This document shows, piece by piece, positions 10,657 to 21,398 of a stretch of DNA of 64,000 nt (the first letter of the stretch is position 1; the number at the start of each line of letters is the position of its first letter). The position numbers and the translations under genes are program-made. This DNA comes from Thereva unica (lineage: Eukaryota > Arthropoda > Insecta > Diptera > Therevidae). The stretch is from NCBI GenBank assembly GCA_949987705.1, contig OX465281.1:239961143-240025142 (forward strand). Reading direction: 5' to 3'. The notes below the pieces were generated by a model, which did no database searches, was not told the DNA's origin, and was given only the letters and a program-made list of their open reading frames with translations.

Positions 10657-12326
10657 CAGTGGCGGTTCGTAATGTTCAGGATAAGGGAAGCAATGCGCAA
10701 GGCGAACGATAAAAGTTAAAGTATCGAAGGCCTTAACTAAAAAAACTGAAAAATAACATATAGTGGAATCAGATAAGCAAAACATAACAAATTGTTACCA
10801 GTTTCTAGTTATATCGAATGTTATACGAATCGAAAATCGTGGTTTTGCAGTTTTTCGAAATAATTTTGCCGCTAGAGGGCATTTTGCGCCTTTTTCAGAT
10901 TCTGTTGATAATTAAAGCGTCTAAAAAAAGCTGTTGAAAGACTGCAACTACTACTTTGAGCTCATTTAAATTTTCATGCAAATGCATAATTTTGGCTCAA
11001 AATCTAAAAAAGATAGTAATAATAAAACCCTACATACGCCCCTATTTTCTTTTGTAAGCTTCGCTCATCATCATTACAATCTTCCTGCAAAAAAAGACTT
11101 CAGGCAACCCGAGCTCACAAATGCAATTCATAAAAATATTCTCTATCCCTTTAAATCAACTTTAAAGAGAATCATAAAAAATATAATGGAAGCTACAAAG
11201 TATCAGCTTATTTTCAATAAACGCCTCCTGCCACCCCAATAGAATAACCAATATATAAAGAGAAACTCCACTTATCTTCGATCTCTTTTTGACGTGATAA
11301 CGTCTATTAAATCGGTTTAAGATAGGACGCGCGTGTGAAAATGTCCCGCACAATGTCCCGCACACAAAAAAAATCATATCTCCGCCCCCATACATGTTAG
11401 GGGGGTGGTTAATGGCTCAAAATTTTCGTTAATTTATCCTCTACACGGGAAAAATACATTCATTCACCTTATTGACGTGACAACGTCTATTAAATCGGTT
11501 TAAGATAGGACGCGCGTGTGAAAATGTCCCGCACACAAAAAAAAATTTTGCTTCGAAATATATAATTTATTAATTGAGAAAATAATACAAAACGTAATAA
11601 CAGACGTTGTCACGTTCAAATTAATAGACGTTGTCACGTTAAACGGACGTGATACTTCACATCCAAGACCATTAATTTTTTTTCTTCAGTCAATATGCAA
11701 TAAACGAAAATTCATATTTTAAGAGTTTCCAACAAATTTCGAAGCAAATTTGCAAGAGTAAATTTAGTTCTTAATTGAAACGAGAACATAACCAGAAAAC
11801 GAAACCAAGAAAACAAAGAGAACATGGAAATTTTCTCTATCTTCGACTTGCTATATCCCACTGTTCGGTTCCGAAGAAGCTGCGTTTAGCTCAGCTTCTG
11901 AGGGTACTGTATCAATGCAAACCTTTGCGTGAGTGTGGGTTCAATCAAATGAATGTGTTGGAGTTTTCACGTTGATTTTCTGTGGCAAAGAAGCTGGAAA
12001 TATTACAGTTTCCCCATGTTGTATAAGGCCTCGGGCACGATAAGAGCGGCGAGAGGCACTTTAGTGTTTGCCACTCTGCCGCTCACCATTCGCCGCTCGT
12101 ATCGTGGCCAAGGCTTTACTCTTTGTATACAGTAGTGTAATAAATTAGAATTGTACATTTTGTATACAAAAATCTGTACATTGTATCCTTAGTGTTTCCA
12201 GAGGAGGAAATATATTGAGATTTTTCTTCTGATAAATCTAGATATATTTCAATTCATTTTTATGAAGTTGCCTATTTGGTCAAGGGAAGCAGTGCTTCCT
12301 TTGCTTCCAAAGAGGAACCGCCACTG
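10657..12326 (+). mobile_element. hAT-like non-autonomous element, exact 8-bp TSD
   Basis: 1,670 bp with terminal inverted repeats CAGTGGCGGTTC / GAACCGCCACTG and exact 8-bp duplications ACTCGATC at 10649-10656 and 12327-12334, the hallmark of hAT. It lies inside the Helitron helicase relic. No transposase was recognised. It holds a partial internal duplication (11288-11370 and 11473-11545, sharing AACGTCTATTAAATCGG), an inverted copy of the same motif at 11603-11645, and a nested 87-bp MITE at 12028-12114. Confidence 0.88.
12028..12114. mobile_element. 87-bp MITE nested in the hAT-like element
   Basis: Near-perfect 24-bp inverted repeats: left GCCTCGGGCACGATAAGAGC plus GGCGA, right the reverse complement with three changes. 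Together they could fold almost the whole element into one hairpin. No clear target duplication. Too short to code; superfamily unknown. Confidence 0.6.
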
Positions 12327-12334
12327 ACTCGATC

Positions 12335-13610
12335 CTGAGCGGGATAGGCAGCTCGAAAATGCATTTAATCAAGTGCACGCGTTCCACATATTGGAAGAAT
12401 TTTAGCCTATTGAGTGAGAAGAAGAAGAAGAAGTACCACACTTGTCCATGGAAGAAAACCAGTTTCAATTGGCTCAACGAGCTATGAATGCTGGTCAAAG
12501 AGAAAAATTTACGATGATAACCAAATCAATTTATACTCAGATATCTGGTGGTGACGAAATATTGAGAATATTCTTTACTTTTGGAGCCGGTGTAGGAAAA
12601 ACGTTGCTATTGAACTTACTGCGAAAACAAATCAATAGATGCTATGTAAAGGACGCAGTAAAAGTATGTTTATTAACGAGAGTAGCAGCACGGCTTATCA
12701 GCGGCTGAACAATTCATAGCATGTTCAAGTTGCCTGCTCAGTACGATGGTCATATGACAGGAACTCTCTACTAACAGGAAATTCCTGGCGGCCAATAAGC
12801 CAAAAATGAAGGCAGGTGGAGTTTCTGATTATCAACGAAATTTCTATGGTGTCATACCAGATGCTCTGCATGATTGATTTCCGTCTTAGACAACACAAAA
12901 ACAGCGACGACGAGTTCTTTGGAGGAATCATTGTATTATTGTTTGGAGATCTCTTGCAACTACCTCCAACTAAACGCTCTGGTACACCTATATTTAAACA
13001 GCCCGAGCACCTTCAGCCAGCCACGCATCTGGCTTTTATTCGCGTTTTGTGGGCTGCTTGAGAACATACGTCAACAAGGAGACAATGCCTTCATTGATGT
13101 GCGAAATGTGCTGCTAATTGGCGAACTCACATCTGAGCATTTTAGTGTACTTATGGGAAGCGTTCTTCCAGATGCAGTTGGTGATTTCGTTATCGATAAG
13201 GCGTTAAGAGTAAACCCAACCAACCAACAGGTTAACAATCACAACAATGCGGTTCATAATTCATTCCGAAACAAAACTGCCCGTATATACAAAATCAAAG
13301 CCCAGGACCAGCTGGTAGATGCCTCACAAAATATAGACAAAGTTATTATAATCGATATCATACCAGCAGATATTAACGAGGCAGATGGTTTACCACAAGA
13401 ACTTGAATTATTCGTATGAGCCAAAGCTATGTTATGGGCTAACGTTGACGTCTCGATAGGGTTGATGAACGGCACTATCGGTTACATCACAGAGATTGTA
13501 TTGCCTCAGTTTCGTCGAACGTAAATGAATGAAAAAGACGTACTATCTGTTCAAAATGATTTTGAAAGGGACGACGTACACCTTATCCATCGTCACCACT
13601 GTATAATTAA
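12335..13610 (+). pseudogene. Helitron/PIF1-family DNA helicase, decayed
   Basis: Broken frames carry PIF1 motifs in order. Walker A FGAGVGKTLLLNLL is at about 12585-12625. Motif Ia TRVAARLISG follows, then a stop, then TIHSMFKLP. Walker B FLIINEISMVS is at about 12816-12850, then FGDLLQLPP, and a C-terminal GLMNGTIGYITEIVLPQ block near 13460-13505 on another frame. At least two stops lie upstream (12396 and 12408) and several frameshifts within. In an active rolling-circle transposon this helicase unwinds donor DNA. The upstream part is displaced by the hAT-like insertion. This could be from either Helitron or Helentron. Confidence 0.8.
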
Positions 13611-14140
13611 ATAAGAACGACTTTCTAGAAAAATGTGTTTCCAAGCTCACCAAAAATATATTTCAAATGCGCCCCATATTTATATTCTTCTTAGCTTGCT
13701 TTGTTTGCTTGGGTCAATTTGCATGGACAGGATTTGCATGGTTGTTCAGGGATGATCTACAAAAGCGGGAAAGTCTTTCCCCCGTAACGTTTTAGCCGCT
13801 AGGGCGTTTTGAATTTTTTTTTTGGTAGAGGTTTACATATCACCCTGTATTTTTGGAACCCTATGAGATATTTTCATGAATAAGGCAGAATACTTCCATT
13901 TATCTAAAACTGTAAAAGTCAAGGTTTCAACCCACCAACTTCCAGGGTTATGAGTCGTCAAAGTGAAAAATTTGTTTTTTTTCTCTAAAATATCAAGGCC
14001 TGCAAAAGACTTTCGGGTAAGACATGGGGTTTTCCACCACAAATGATCAACTGGGTGTAACATACGATCATTAAACCTGCAGTCACTTATGCCACTATAG
14101 TCTGGTGGCCAAAGATTAAACAGGTTACACTGATCCTCAA
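13611..14140. other. Non-coding stretch
   Basis: AT-rich sequence with no recognised gene. It may include the 3' flank of the Helitron relic; no CTRR end with a hairpin was identified here. Confidence 0.35.
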
Positions 14141-14149
14141 GTGCAGAAA

Positions 14150-14840
14150 ACTTCAACGCCTTGCTAGAATCATCATTACCGGAGCTATGCGAACTTGCCT
14201 ACAGCTGCGATGGAGGTTGGTCAACTGCGATTCCAAAAGAAATTCAGAGCGCTTATCTCGGATCGCTCTGACTGAGATAAACTTCCTGGGGATCCATAAA
14301 AACTCCACTGGTTAATCGAGGGGTCAAAGATGAAACAAGGTACAAAGGGTTGGTTTCACAGGGTCCAGCTACAAAGTCTCGAATGCCATGGGTAAGTGGC
14401 CGTCTGTTTTCAAGACTAAAATAAATGTCATTGAGACCTGCGCTAGGCTCAACCCTGAGAAAGGCTTGAAAGTCGCTAACATCAAAATCTATTCTGACAG
14501 CCAAGCTGCCATCAAGGTACTCTCAACATGGAAGTTTTCCTCCAAAATAGTTGTAGACTGTTCTCTCCAAAGCCTGACCAGAAAAGATAAGGTCTAGCTC
14601 TGCTGGGTCCCCGGATACTGGGGTGTCGAGGGCAATGAGCCTGTAGACAGCTTCTCGTACAAGGGGTCTGAGAGATTGGCCATTCACATTCTGTGGCATC
14701 TCATGGTCCACCGCCAAGTCCCTAAGAGAAGTGTGGATTAAGGTATTAAACCTGATATACCTCAAAAAAACGTAACGTCCAAAGTGGCAACCCTGCACTA
14801 TAGTGTGGAGCGGGCCTTATGAAGGCAAAGTCCAAGCATT
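14150..14840 (+). pseudogene. RNase H-type LINE relic (RT tail + RNase H)
   Basis: Starts with the end of an RT domain (LARIIITGAMRTC). It then carries RNase H blocks: IKIYSDSQAAIKVL (catalytic Asp region, about 14485-14525) and LCWVPGYWGVEGNEPVD (about 14597-14645). This RT plus RNase H layout marks the I/Loa/R1 group. Many stops. Related pieces are at 16340, 18035, 19363, 19620, 22050, 45241 and 49193. Confidence 0.68.
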
Positions 14841-14899
14841 GCCTAGAGACTGTGGCACGTGGTTATTTTGAATCTTGTAAGAGTTGCATTTGAGCCTAA

Positions 14900-16073
14900 G
14901 ACAAAATTAGATGGGGTGCTTCCATTGTCGTTTATTGGTTATATAATAATAGTATATTGACTACTTTACGGAGGATGTATTCGATAGTACGCTTCTATTC
15001 GATATAGGATTTGTTCTACTCGTAATATGGGCTTCACAATGACCCACAGTTATTAACATAAGTCCTGCTGCAATAAAATATATCTTTGAACCACATATTC
15101 TATCAATCTAGAATCGGAATGGGTTAAAAATTATGATTATTTATGTGGAATGAATTAAAATAATGGTTATTTATAATATGTACCTGTAATAGAGATGGAT
15201 TTAAATTGTATAAAAATTTCAATTATTTCAAAATATTGCCGATTTCTTTTTATGCATATTTTGCTAATTAAAATATATATTCATGTATTGAATGATAAAT
15301 TTCCTTTTAAACATGTAAATAAATGAAATGAATTTATCTAGCGATATTAAAAAAACTTGCAATACGAACAAAGTTATCAATTCAAAAACATATTTTAGAG
15401 GAAAAAAACAGTCTATAGTTACACAATTATAAAATATGTATATATGTATATGAAGAAAATAATTTTGAAACGAAATTAATTTGTAAAAAAAAATAATTCA
15501 ATTGTAAATACCGAGAATATACATACATATAAGAACACGAACATATTATATATAGAACAAAGTAACTAGCAATAAATATATTAACAACATTTAATTAATT
15601 AATTCTGTAACAACGAATTTTCTATTTGTATGTGTGGCATTTTAAAAATGCGTTTATTTTTGTTTTTCGTTGTTTATGGTTTGTTTGGAGGATGGGGCAT
15701 GCAACTCACTCTTTAATCGCACTTACTCGCTTAAAAAAAGAATCTTTAAGTAAAGAAATAAAAAAAAACTTATAATATTAATATTAAGTAAACAAATATT
15801 ATTAATAGTTTTGTTTGTTTGGTATTTTAAGAATCGGTTCTTAGACGAAGTTGTACTTTCAGTTTTTCACCGACTTTCAGAAACGGAAGGCACAAGTAGC
15901 GATAGATAAAAAATATATGCGATAATGTTAGACCTAAATATCACCTTCAAAATAGTGATATTAACGAAATTGCCAGAGAAAAATACAAGCTGGACTAGTA
16001 GAATACAAAAAGAACTAAATAAGGTTAAAATTAGACGATCTGCTATCACCCGTGATAAGAAAACTTTGACTAA
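14900..16073. other. AT-rich unique stretch
   Basis: Very AT-rich with poly-A/T runs. No ORF, transposon end or RNA gene that I can support. Typical of intron DNA. Confidence 0.5.
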
Positions 16074-16329
16074 AGGTCGGTTTACACGCAACGACTTGTT
16101 TGTGCCAACTGACTTGCGCAAGTCTATTTGCACAAGTGAATCGTTGCGTGTGAACGCAACCTTTTGGCTTGTGCTGCTCATAGAAAATTAGCTTGAGGTT
16201 GTGTTTTGGCAGGACTTTGAACAAGTAAATCGTTGCGTATGAACCGATTCATTTTCACTCAGTTTATTTGGACCTATTGACTTGCTCCAGTAAGTTTGCA
16301 CAAGCAAATCGTTGCGTGTAAACCGACGT
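16074..16329. mobile_element. 256-bp MITE with TAA target duplication
   Basis: Inverted ends share GTCGGTTTACACGCAACGA (19 bp). TAA sits directly outside both ends (16071-16073 and 16330-16332), matching the TWA target of PIF/Harbinger elements. Internal copies of AAATCGTTGCG add sub-terminal repeats. No transposase. Confidence 0.7.
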
Positions 16330-16339
16330 TAAAAGAAGT

Positions 16340-17572
16340 ATCTATACCATTCTGCTACAGGACGGCTGTGACCTAGTCACTGACTTATGCAAAATATTCA
16401 GGGCTTCTTTCGCACATGGTTACATCCCATCTGTCTGGAGGAACGCCAACATAAAATTTATACCTAAGCCAGGGCGTTCGGATTACACCGCGGCTAAATC
16501 TTTCAGGCGGATAAGTCTCTGATCTTTTGCCTTGAAGACAATGCAGAAAATTATCGACCGGGCGATAAGGGAAACGGGCATGTCCACTGAGACAGAACTG
16601 CAAAATCTGGTACTCAGGTTGCAATGCGCAGCTCTAAATAGAGGAGTTGCGCTGACGGTCATTCTCCATATCGAGCGAGCCTTCGACAATACATCCTTTG
16701 ATACTATAGCTATACTCTAAGTAGACGTAGTCTAAGTAGCACTTTCTGCAACTCGATTGACTCTATGCCTAGAGAACTCGCAAACTAATGGTTTCTCCTG
16801 TTGAGTGTCTCTGGAGGGCACTATAGCAAGAGGTTGTCCACAGCGAGGAGTTTTATCTCCACTTCTCTAGTGCCTTATTGTAGAAGAACTCCTAGAGCTG
16901 CTCAAAGGCCGAAAGTTTTTCGCCCAAGGTTACGCTGACGAAGTCGTTGTAGTTGTTACAGACTAAAAGTCAATCCCGACAAAACGAAACTGGTTCCTTT
17001 CACCAGTAAACGATCACTACCGAGACTTTTTGGAACCTACACTAGCAGGCAGAACTATAGGCTTTCACAACAAGCCAAATATTTAGGAGTGACGGTAGAT
17101 GCCAAGCTCAACTGGAACCAGCACATGGACACTCTGATGAGTAGAACGCACAGATCCCTGTGGGCTTGCGGCAGAGCTTGTGGTTCCACATGGGGTTTGC
17201 AACCGAAAACCATTTATTGGATATACACCACCATGGCCCATGGTAACTTATGTAGTTTTAGTTTGGTGGCACACAACGACCTTTAAGGGTTTCGTAACAA
17301 ATTTGTGCAAAAGAATTGCCTGCCTCTCCATCACTGGGGCCATTCAAACTTCACGGGCGGCAGCGCTGGAGACTCTCCTCAATCTGGTACCCCTCCATCT
17401 TAATGTAGAGAAGTCCGCCATAAACGCTGCTGAAAGCGTATGGTTCTCTGGGCGCTGGTGTTGGGCGAGGACACTCTATAATGATCAACATCATAGAAGA
17501 GATTCCGGAAGCGGGGATGGTATCGGACTGCATGCCGTTTAGAATCTCAAAATTTGAGCAACCTCAATTTGG
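16340..17572 (+). pseudogene. RNase H-type LINE, RT domain relic
   Basis: Frames read LCKIFRASFAHGYIPSVWRNANIKFIPKPGR split over indels (RT fingers), then RISL, a YADEVVV catalytic box (YADD to YADE, near 16930), LGVTVDAKLNWNQHMDTL (about 17080-17135), and an ITGAIQTS-type C-terminus. Homology goes on after the SINE at 17573 and again after the Helitron-like element at 18313. This one LINE copy therefore carries two later insertions. Confidence 0.72.
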
Positions 17573-18034
17573 GGGCCTCGGTAGTCTAGGGGTAAGGCGC
17601 CTGACTGCTATCTCAGAGGTCCCGGGTTCGAATCCCGGCCAGCCCCGCGGTCCTTCGCCTTTTCCACTTTCCCACCTACATAGCTTTCCTTCTTTCTTCT
17701 TCCCTCTTTACATTCCTGATTCCTCGTGTCATAGCCTTCCTTAGCCCTTCCCCGCTCCACCAAAGCGCATGTCATCGGTTGGTTGATGAGACTCAACTCG
17801 TTTCAGGAGGCATAACACTCCAGCGAGTTGTTTCTCGATGCCCCGATATCAGAGTCGCGATAGTAATGGTTGGGAGTAGGTGGACTGAAAAACATCGCGG
17901 GAAGGTTGTGGCGGTTCCTTCCTCCCCGACTAGAGCTGCTGTTCGACATTGCACTCTATACGAAGAAAAATAGATTGTCAACAGTATAAAGGGCCTTTCC
18001 TGAGACTCTAGTCTTTCACATAAAAAAAAAAAAA
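17573..18034 (+). mobile_element. tRNA-derived SINE, copy 3
   Basis: A box TAGTCTAGGGGTAAGGCG, B box GGTTCGAATCC, body and 13-nt A-tail as in the other copies. Inserted between the RT and RNase H regions of a LINE relic. Target duplication uncertain. Confidence 0.9.
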
Positions 18035-18312
18035 CCTTCTGTGCACATACAGGATAGGCTAACCTGGACTTTTCCTAAAGTATTGGCGGGCGGACTAGTA
18101 TGGTATACGGATGGCTCCAAAACAGTAAAAGTCCCAGATTCAGTAGGGCGATAAGCCTAGACTCCCTAGCAACAATCTTTCAAGCAGAGATGTACGCTAT
18201 ACTGGCGTACACTCATAAAAACATAAGGGCCTACCAGAACAAACGGATCTTTATCTTCTCTGATAGCCAAGTGGCAATTAGGGCCATAAGGTCAAGTAGG
18301 ACCAAGTCGAAA
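18035..18312 (+). pseudogene. RNase H domain of LINE relic (piece 1)
   Basis: Reads VWYTDGS (first catalytic Asp block, about 18100) with KSPRFSRAISLDSLATIF, QAEMYAILAYTHKN (second catalytic residue, Glu) and RIFIFSDSQVAIRAIRSS (third, Asp). The frame is cut at 18313 by the Helitron-like element and resumes at 19363. The same domain is at 45290-45550, where the region is unbroken. Confidence 0.75.
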
Positions 18313-19362
18313 CTAGTTGGGATGTGGGTTCGACCCTTTCGGTCCACACGATCAACTTCCCAGTATGATGGATGTTGAATATTATGATTGGATATTTTAA
18401 TAATAAATGAACAATAGGCAATATAGAATATATGCATAATACTGAGAATTTGTCACAATTGTTTATCAATATTTTCGCTAAAATGTCAAACTTAATGTGC
18501 GCACTTACAAGATTAGGATGACGAAAATGTATATACATAAAATTGATGTATGAATGTTTTTCGGCACCTCAATGAAGTCGATATAGTTTTTAGTTCGCGC
18601 GGTATCGTGCAGGTACAAAAATCACTTAAGTCAGTTAAACCAGAAACCCGCTGGACCGAATATTATAAAAATATTTTCAGATTATATTGTCGCTAAGACG
18701 CTTCGAACGGCACCTCAAGTAAGTCAACATCTTTTGTGGTTCGGGCCATATCGTGCAGGTACAAAAATCACTTACGCCGCTTAAACAAAAAAACGGCTCG
18801 ACCGAATTTTATGAAAATCTTTTCAGATCATATTTTGGTTAATACTCTTCGAACGGCACGTCAACTAAGCCGATATCTTTTATAGTTCGCGCGATATCGT
18901 GCAGGTACAAAAATCACTTAAGTCATTTAAACCAAAAAACCGCTGGACCGAATATTATAAAAATCTTTTCAGATAATATTGTCGCTAATACGCTTCAAAC
19001 GGCACCTCAAGTAAGTCAATATCTTTCGTGGTTCGGGCGATATCGTGCAGGTACAAAAATCACTTACGTCGCTCAAACAAAAAAACGGCTGGACCGATTT
19101 TCATGAAAATCTTTTCAGATCATATTTCGGTTAATACGCTTCGAACAACACCTCAACGAAGCCGATATCAGTTTTGGTTCGCGCGATATCGTGCAGGAAA
19201 AAATGACCACATCCGTACGCACATACACACACACACACACACACATACTTCCTCCCAATTTTTTGCTTAAAATGCTCCTGGGACCTTGAAAGATGAAAAT
19301 ACGTTGAAATTTTCAATTTCGATTTTCGGACCGATTACAATAACTTCCTATACTGGGAAGTT
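18313..19362 (-). mobile_element. Helitron/Helentron-like tandem-repeat element, copy A
   Basis: On the minus strand it starts with the hairpin AACTTCC-(7-nt loop)-GGAAGTT and ends CATCCCAACTAG followed by T, matching a CTRR-T Helitron-type 3' end. No TIR or clear target duplication; the flanks are T on both sides, as for T/T insertion. Inside are a (CA)n tract (19222-19246) and four full repeats of exactly 146 bp, anchored by GTGCAGG at 18607, 18753, 18899, 19045 and 19191. No coding capacity. This layout resembles DINE-1/HINE elements. The family name is inferred. Confidence 0.65.
18607..19190. repeat. 146-bp tandem repeat, alternating two subtypes
   Basis: Four complete units with an exact 146-bp period. 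Units 1 and 3 share CACTTAAGTC and TATTGTCGCTAA. Units 2 and 4 share CACTTACG and CGGTTAA or TGGTTAA. The higher-order period is therefore 292 bp. Each unit holds a near-palindrome around CGATATCG. Related units occur in copies B and C. Confidence 0.85.
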
Positions 19363-19618
19363 AATTAGTTCGGAACTACCAACGTGGTGAGCTGGGCGTT
19401 CTCAATCAAGTTACCCTTGTCTGGGTCCCGGGTCACAGGGGCTTCAAAGGCAAAGAAAAATCAGATACCTTGGCTAAACAGGGCTCTGACATTGCATTCA
19501 TCTGCCCATAACCGGCTATCGGGCCACCTTTCAGCAAAGGGCCCTGGCCGATCGGGCTTTGATGAAACATACTGAACGCGGTTTCTTCCTGTGCCGTCTC
19601 CTAAGACGGCCAAGGAAT
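19363..19618 (+). pseudogene. RNase H domain of LINE relic (piece 2)
   Basis: Picks up where 18312 stops: GVLNQVTLVWVPGHRGFKG-type reading (here with changes) near 19400-19450, then the tail FDETY near 19557. The same tail sequence at 49193 marks where the L2B LINE inserted into another copy. Stops present. Confidence 0.65.
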
Positions 19619-19619
19619 T

Positions 19620-19993
19620 CAAAGTGTGTCGGAGCAGAGGTTTATTTAGAGACAACTAATAGTTCACTGTCCTGGCAACTCCCGGTATACGCTAGCGTCT
19701 CTCAAGCTGAAGTGCTGGCGCTCCTGAAGGCCTGCCAGAAAATGAAATAGATAGATAGGCTTGGTAGAAAGCACAACGTGACTCTCGTCTGGGTTCCCGG
19801 ACATAGGAACAGAGAGGGGAACAAGAAAGAGGAGTTCATAGCCAAGCAGGGAGCCTCTCTCCGGAGCTCGGAAACCGAGACGGTTAGCAGCCGAATTGGT
19901 GGAGATAAAATTGCTATTATTGACAACCACCTGCTGCTAGTCAACCAAAAGTGGAGAGCACTGGAGACCTGCACTATGGCCGTGTGACGTACC
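19620..19993 (+). pseudogene. Second RNase H LINE relic
   Basis: Another, more diverged RNase H domain fused directly behind the first: SQAEVLALLKACQKMK (Glu block), then VTLVWVPGHRNREGNKKEEFIAKQG (His/Asp block, about 19777-19850). Interrupted at 19994 by a hAT-like element; the flank resumes at 20740. Confidence 0.68.
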
Positions 19994-20739
19994 CAGAGGC
20001 GGCGCTTTCATAGGTGCAAATGGTACACTTGCAACGGGCGCAATTTTAGAAATTAAGATTTTAAAAAATATTTTAAAAAATTACTCATCTATCCTTTCTT
20101 GGCCGGTACGGTCATAGTTCTTGGACTATTATGGATCCCTAATATGGCGAAAAACACCTAGATATCCTCTGTTCCGAAGTTGTTAAAAGCGCCTTCAGGA
20201 AGGGTGATAAGGTGGACATTTTTTTCCAAGCAAGATTCTACAGTAGAAACTATTATATGCAGTGCAGTGATCACCTATTATCCCTTGAAATATGAAGGCT
20301 TGGAGTACGACATAGGGATCTCTATTATGGAGATTCGAGTATATAGTACTATAGATTTTCTGAGTCCAGGATTGTACTGGAAATAGGTAGGGAAGTTCAC
20401 TTAACACCGAAAAACATCCTGCAGCATTAAACAGTATTGGCGGGAGAGTTTTGTAAAGTTAAAGTGCAAGCAAACTCAACACAAAGGCAAAATCGCGAAG
20501 CAAAACCTGATTGGACAGAGGCAGGGGCGGCGCTTTCATAGGTGCAATTGATGAATTTGCACCGGGCGCAATTACAGAAAAAAGTGAAAGTGTTTTGGTG
20601 CCTTTATTTTCATATATTAAAGGAACTCCACAGAGTGTTTCTGTTTTTTTCTATTGCATTTCACCGCGATCAAAAAATAGCTGAACAGCTGAATATGAAA
20701 TACTGCACCGGGCGCTAAAAAAGCCAAACTCCGGCCCTG
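19994..20739 (+). mobile_element. hAT-like element with nested or tandem copy
   Basis: Starts CAGAGGCGGCGCTTTCATAGG and ends CTCCGGCCCTG. It is flanked by GACGTACC (19986-19993) and GACGTACT (20740-20747), 7 of 8 bases identical, as in hAT. A second left end, CAGGGGCGGCGCTTTCATAGG, occurs inside at 20522, so 20522-20739 is a complete short copy of the family while the left part is a diverged copy. No transposase. Same family as 25000-25420 and 28773-29004. Confidence 0.75.
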
Positions 20740-20747
20740 GACGTACT

Positions 20748-21398
20748 AGAAAGATTTGAAATTGACATAACAGAAGTTATAACCTTCCTTTGTTAAGCAA
20801 AATTATTAGCAGCTTTGGAAGCTCGTAGTGCTAAAGAAGTTGAATCTCTAATGTTCAAGTCATGGTGCAATATCTAGTAGTAAGCTGGATTTGAAGAATA
20901 GAAGAAAAAGTTCGGAATGTGACGACCTACTGTTTGGAATCTGAAATGGAAACGAATGGCGAGAGCAATTTATTCTGTAAATAAATTATGCTCGTAGTTG
21001 AAACCATATAAGAAAGACGAAGTATTACTGAAAGATTATTTGATGATAAGTTTGTTCAAACAAACAAAATAAAGAACGATGACATTTCTGTACAAACAAA
21101 CTATTTCGGCCTTGATAATGGTACATTCCGAATAAGGAAGAATTTTGCGATTCACTGTACAGTAAACGCGTTCTATTCCAGTCGTGACAATGTAGTGCCA
21201 AAAATTTCAAACGATTTTGCATCATTTCATTATAAATACCAAACACCCAAACTATTAATAATATTAGTTAAAAAATTTTGTACAAAAAATAATAATTTTT
21301 ATACAAAATTTCACAATCAAATAATATAAAAATCTTAATAATAATAAAATAATTAAATAATAATAATAAAATAATATTTAACAAAGCCATGCACTGAC
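20748..21398. other. Non-coding stretch with short L2B 3'-UTR scrap
   Basis: About 650 bp, mostly AT-rich. At 20858-20890 a 27-nt stretch (GTCATGGTGCAATATCTAG) resembles the 3' UTR of the L2B LINE at 45810-45835 in the same orientation. The rest holds nothing I can name. It includes the presumed intron start downstream of the exon donor at 21397-21398. Confidence 0.4.
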
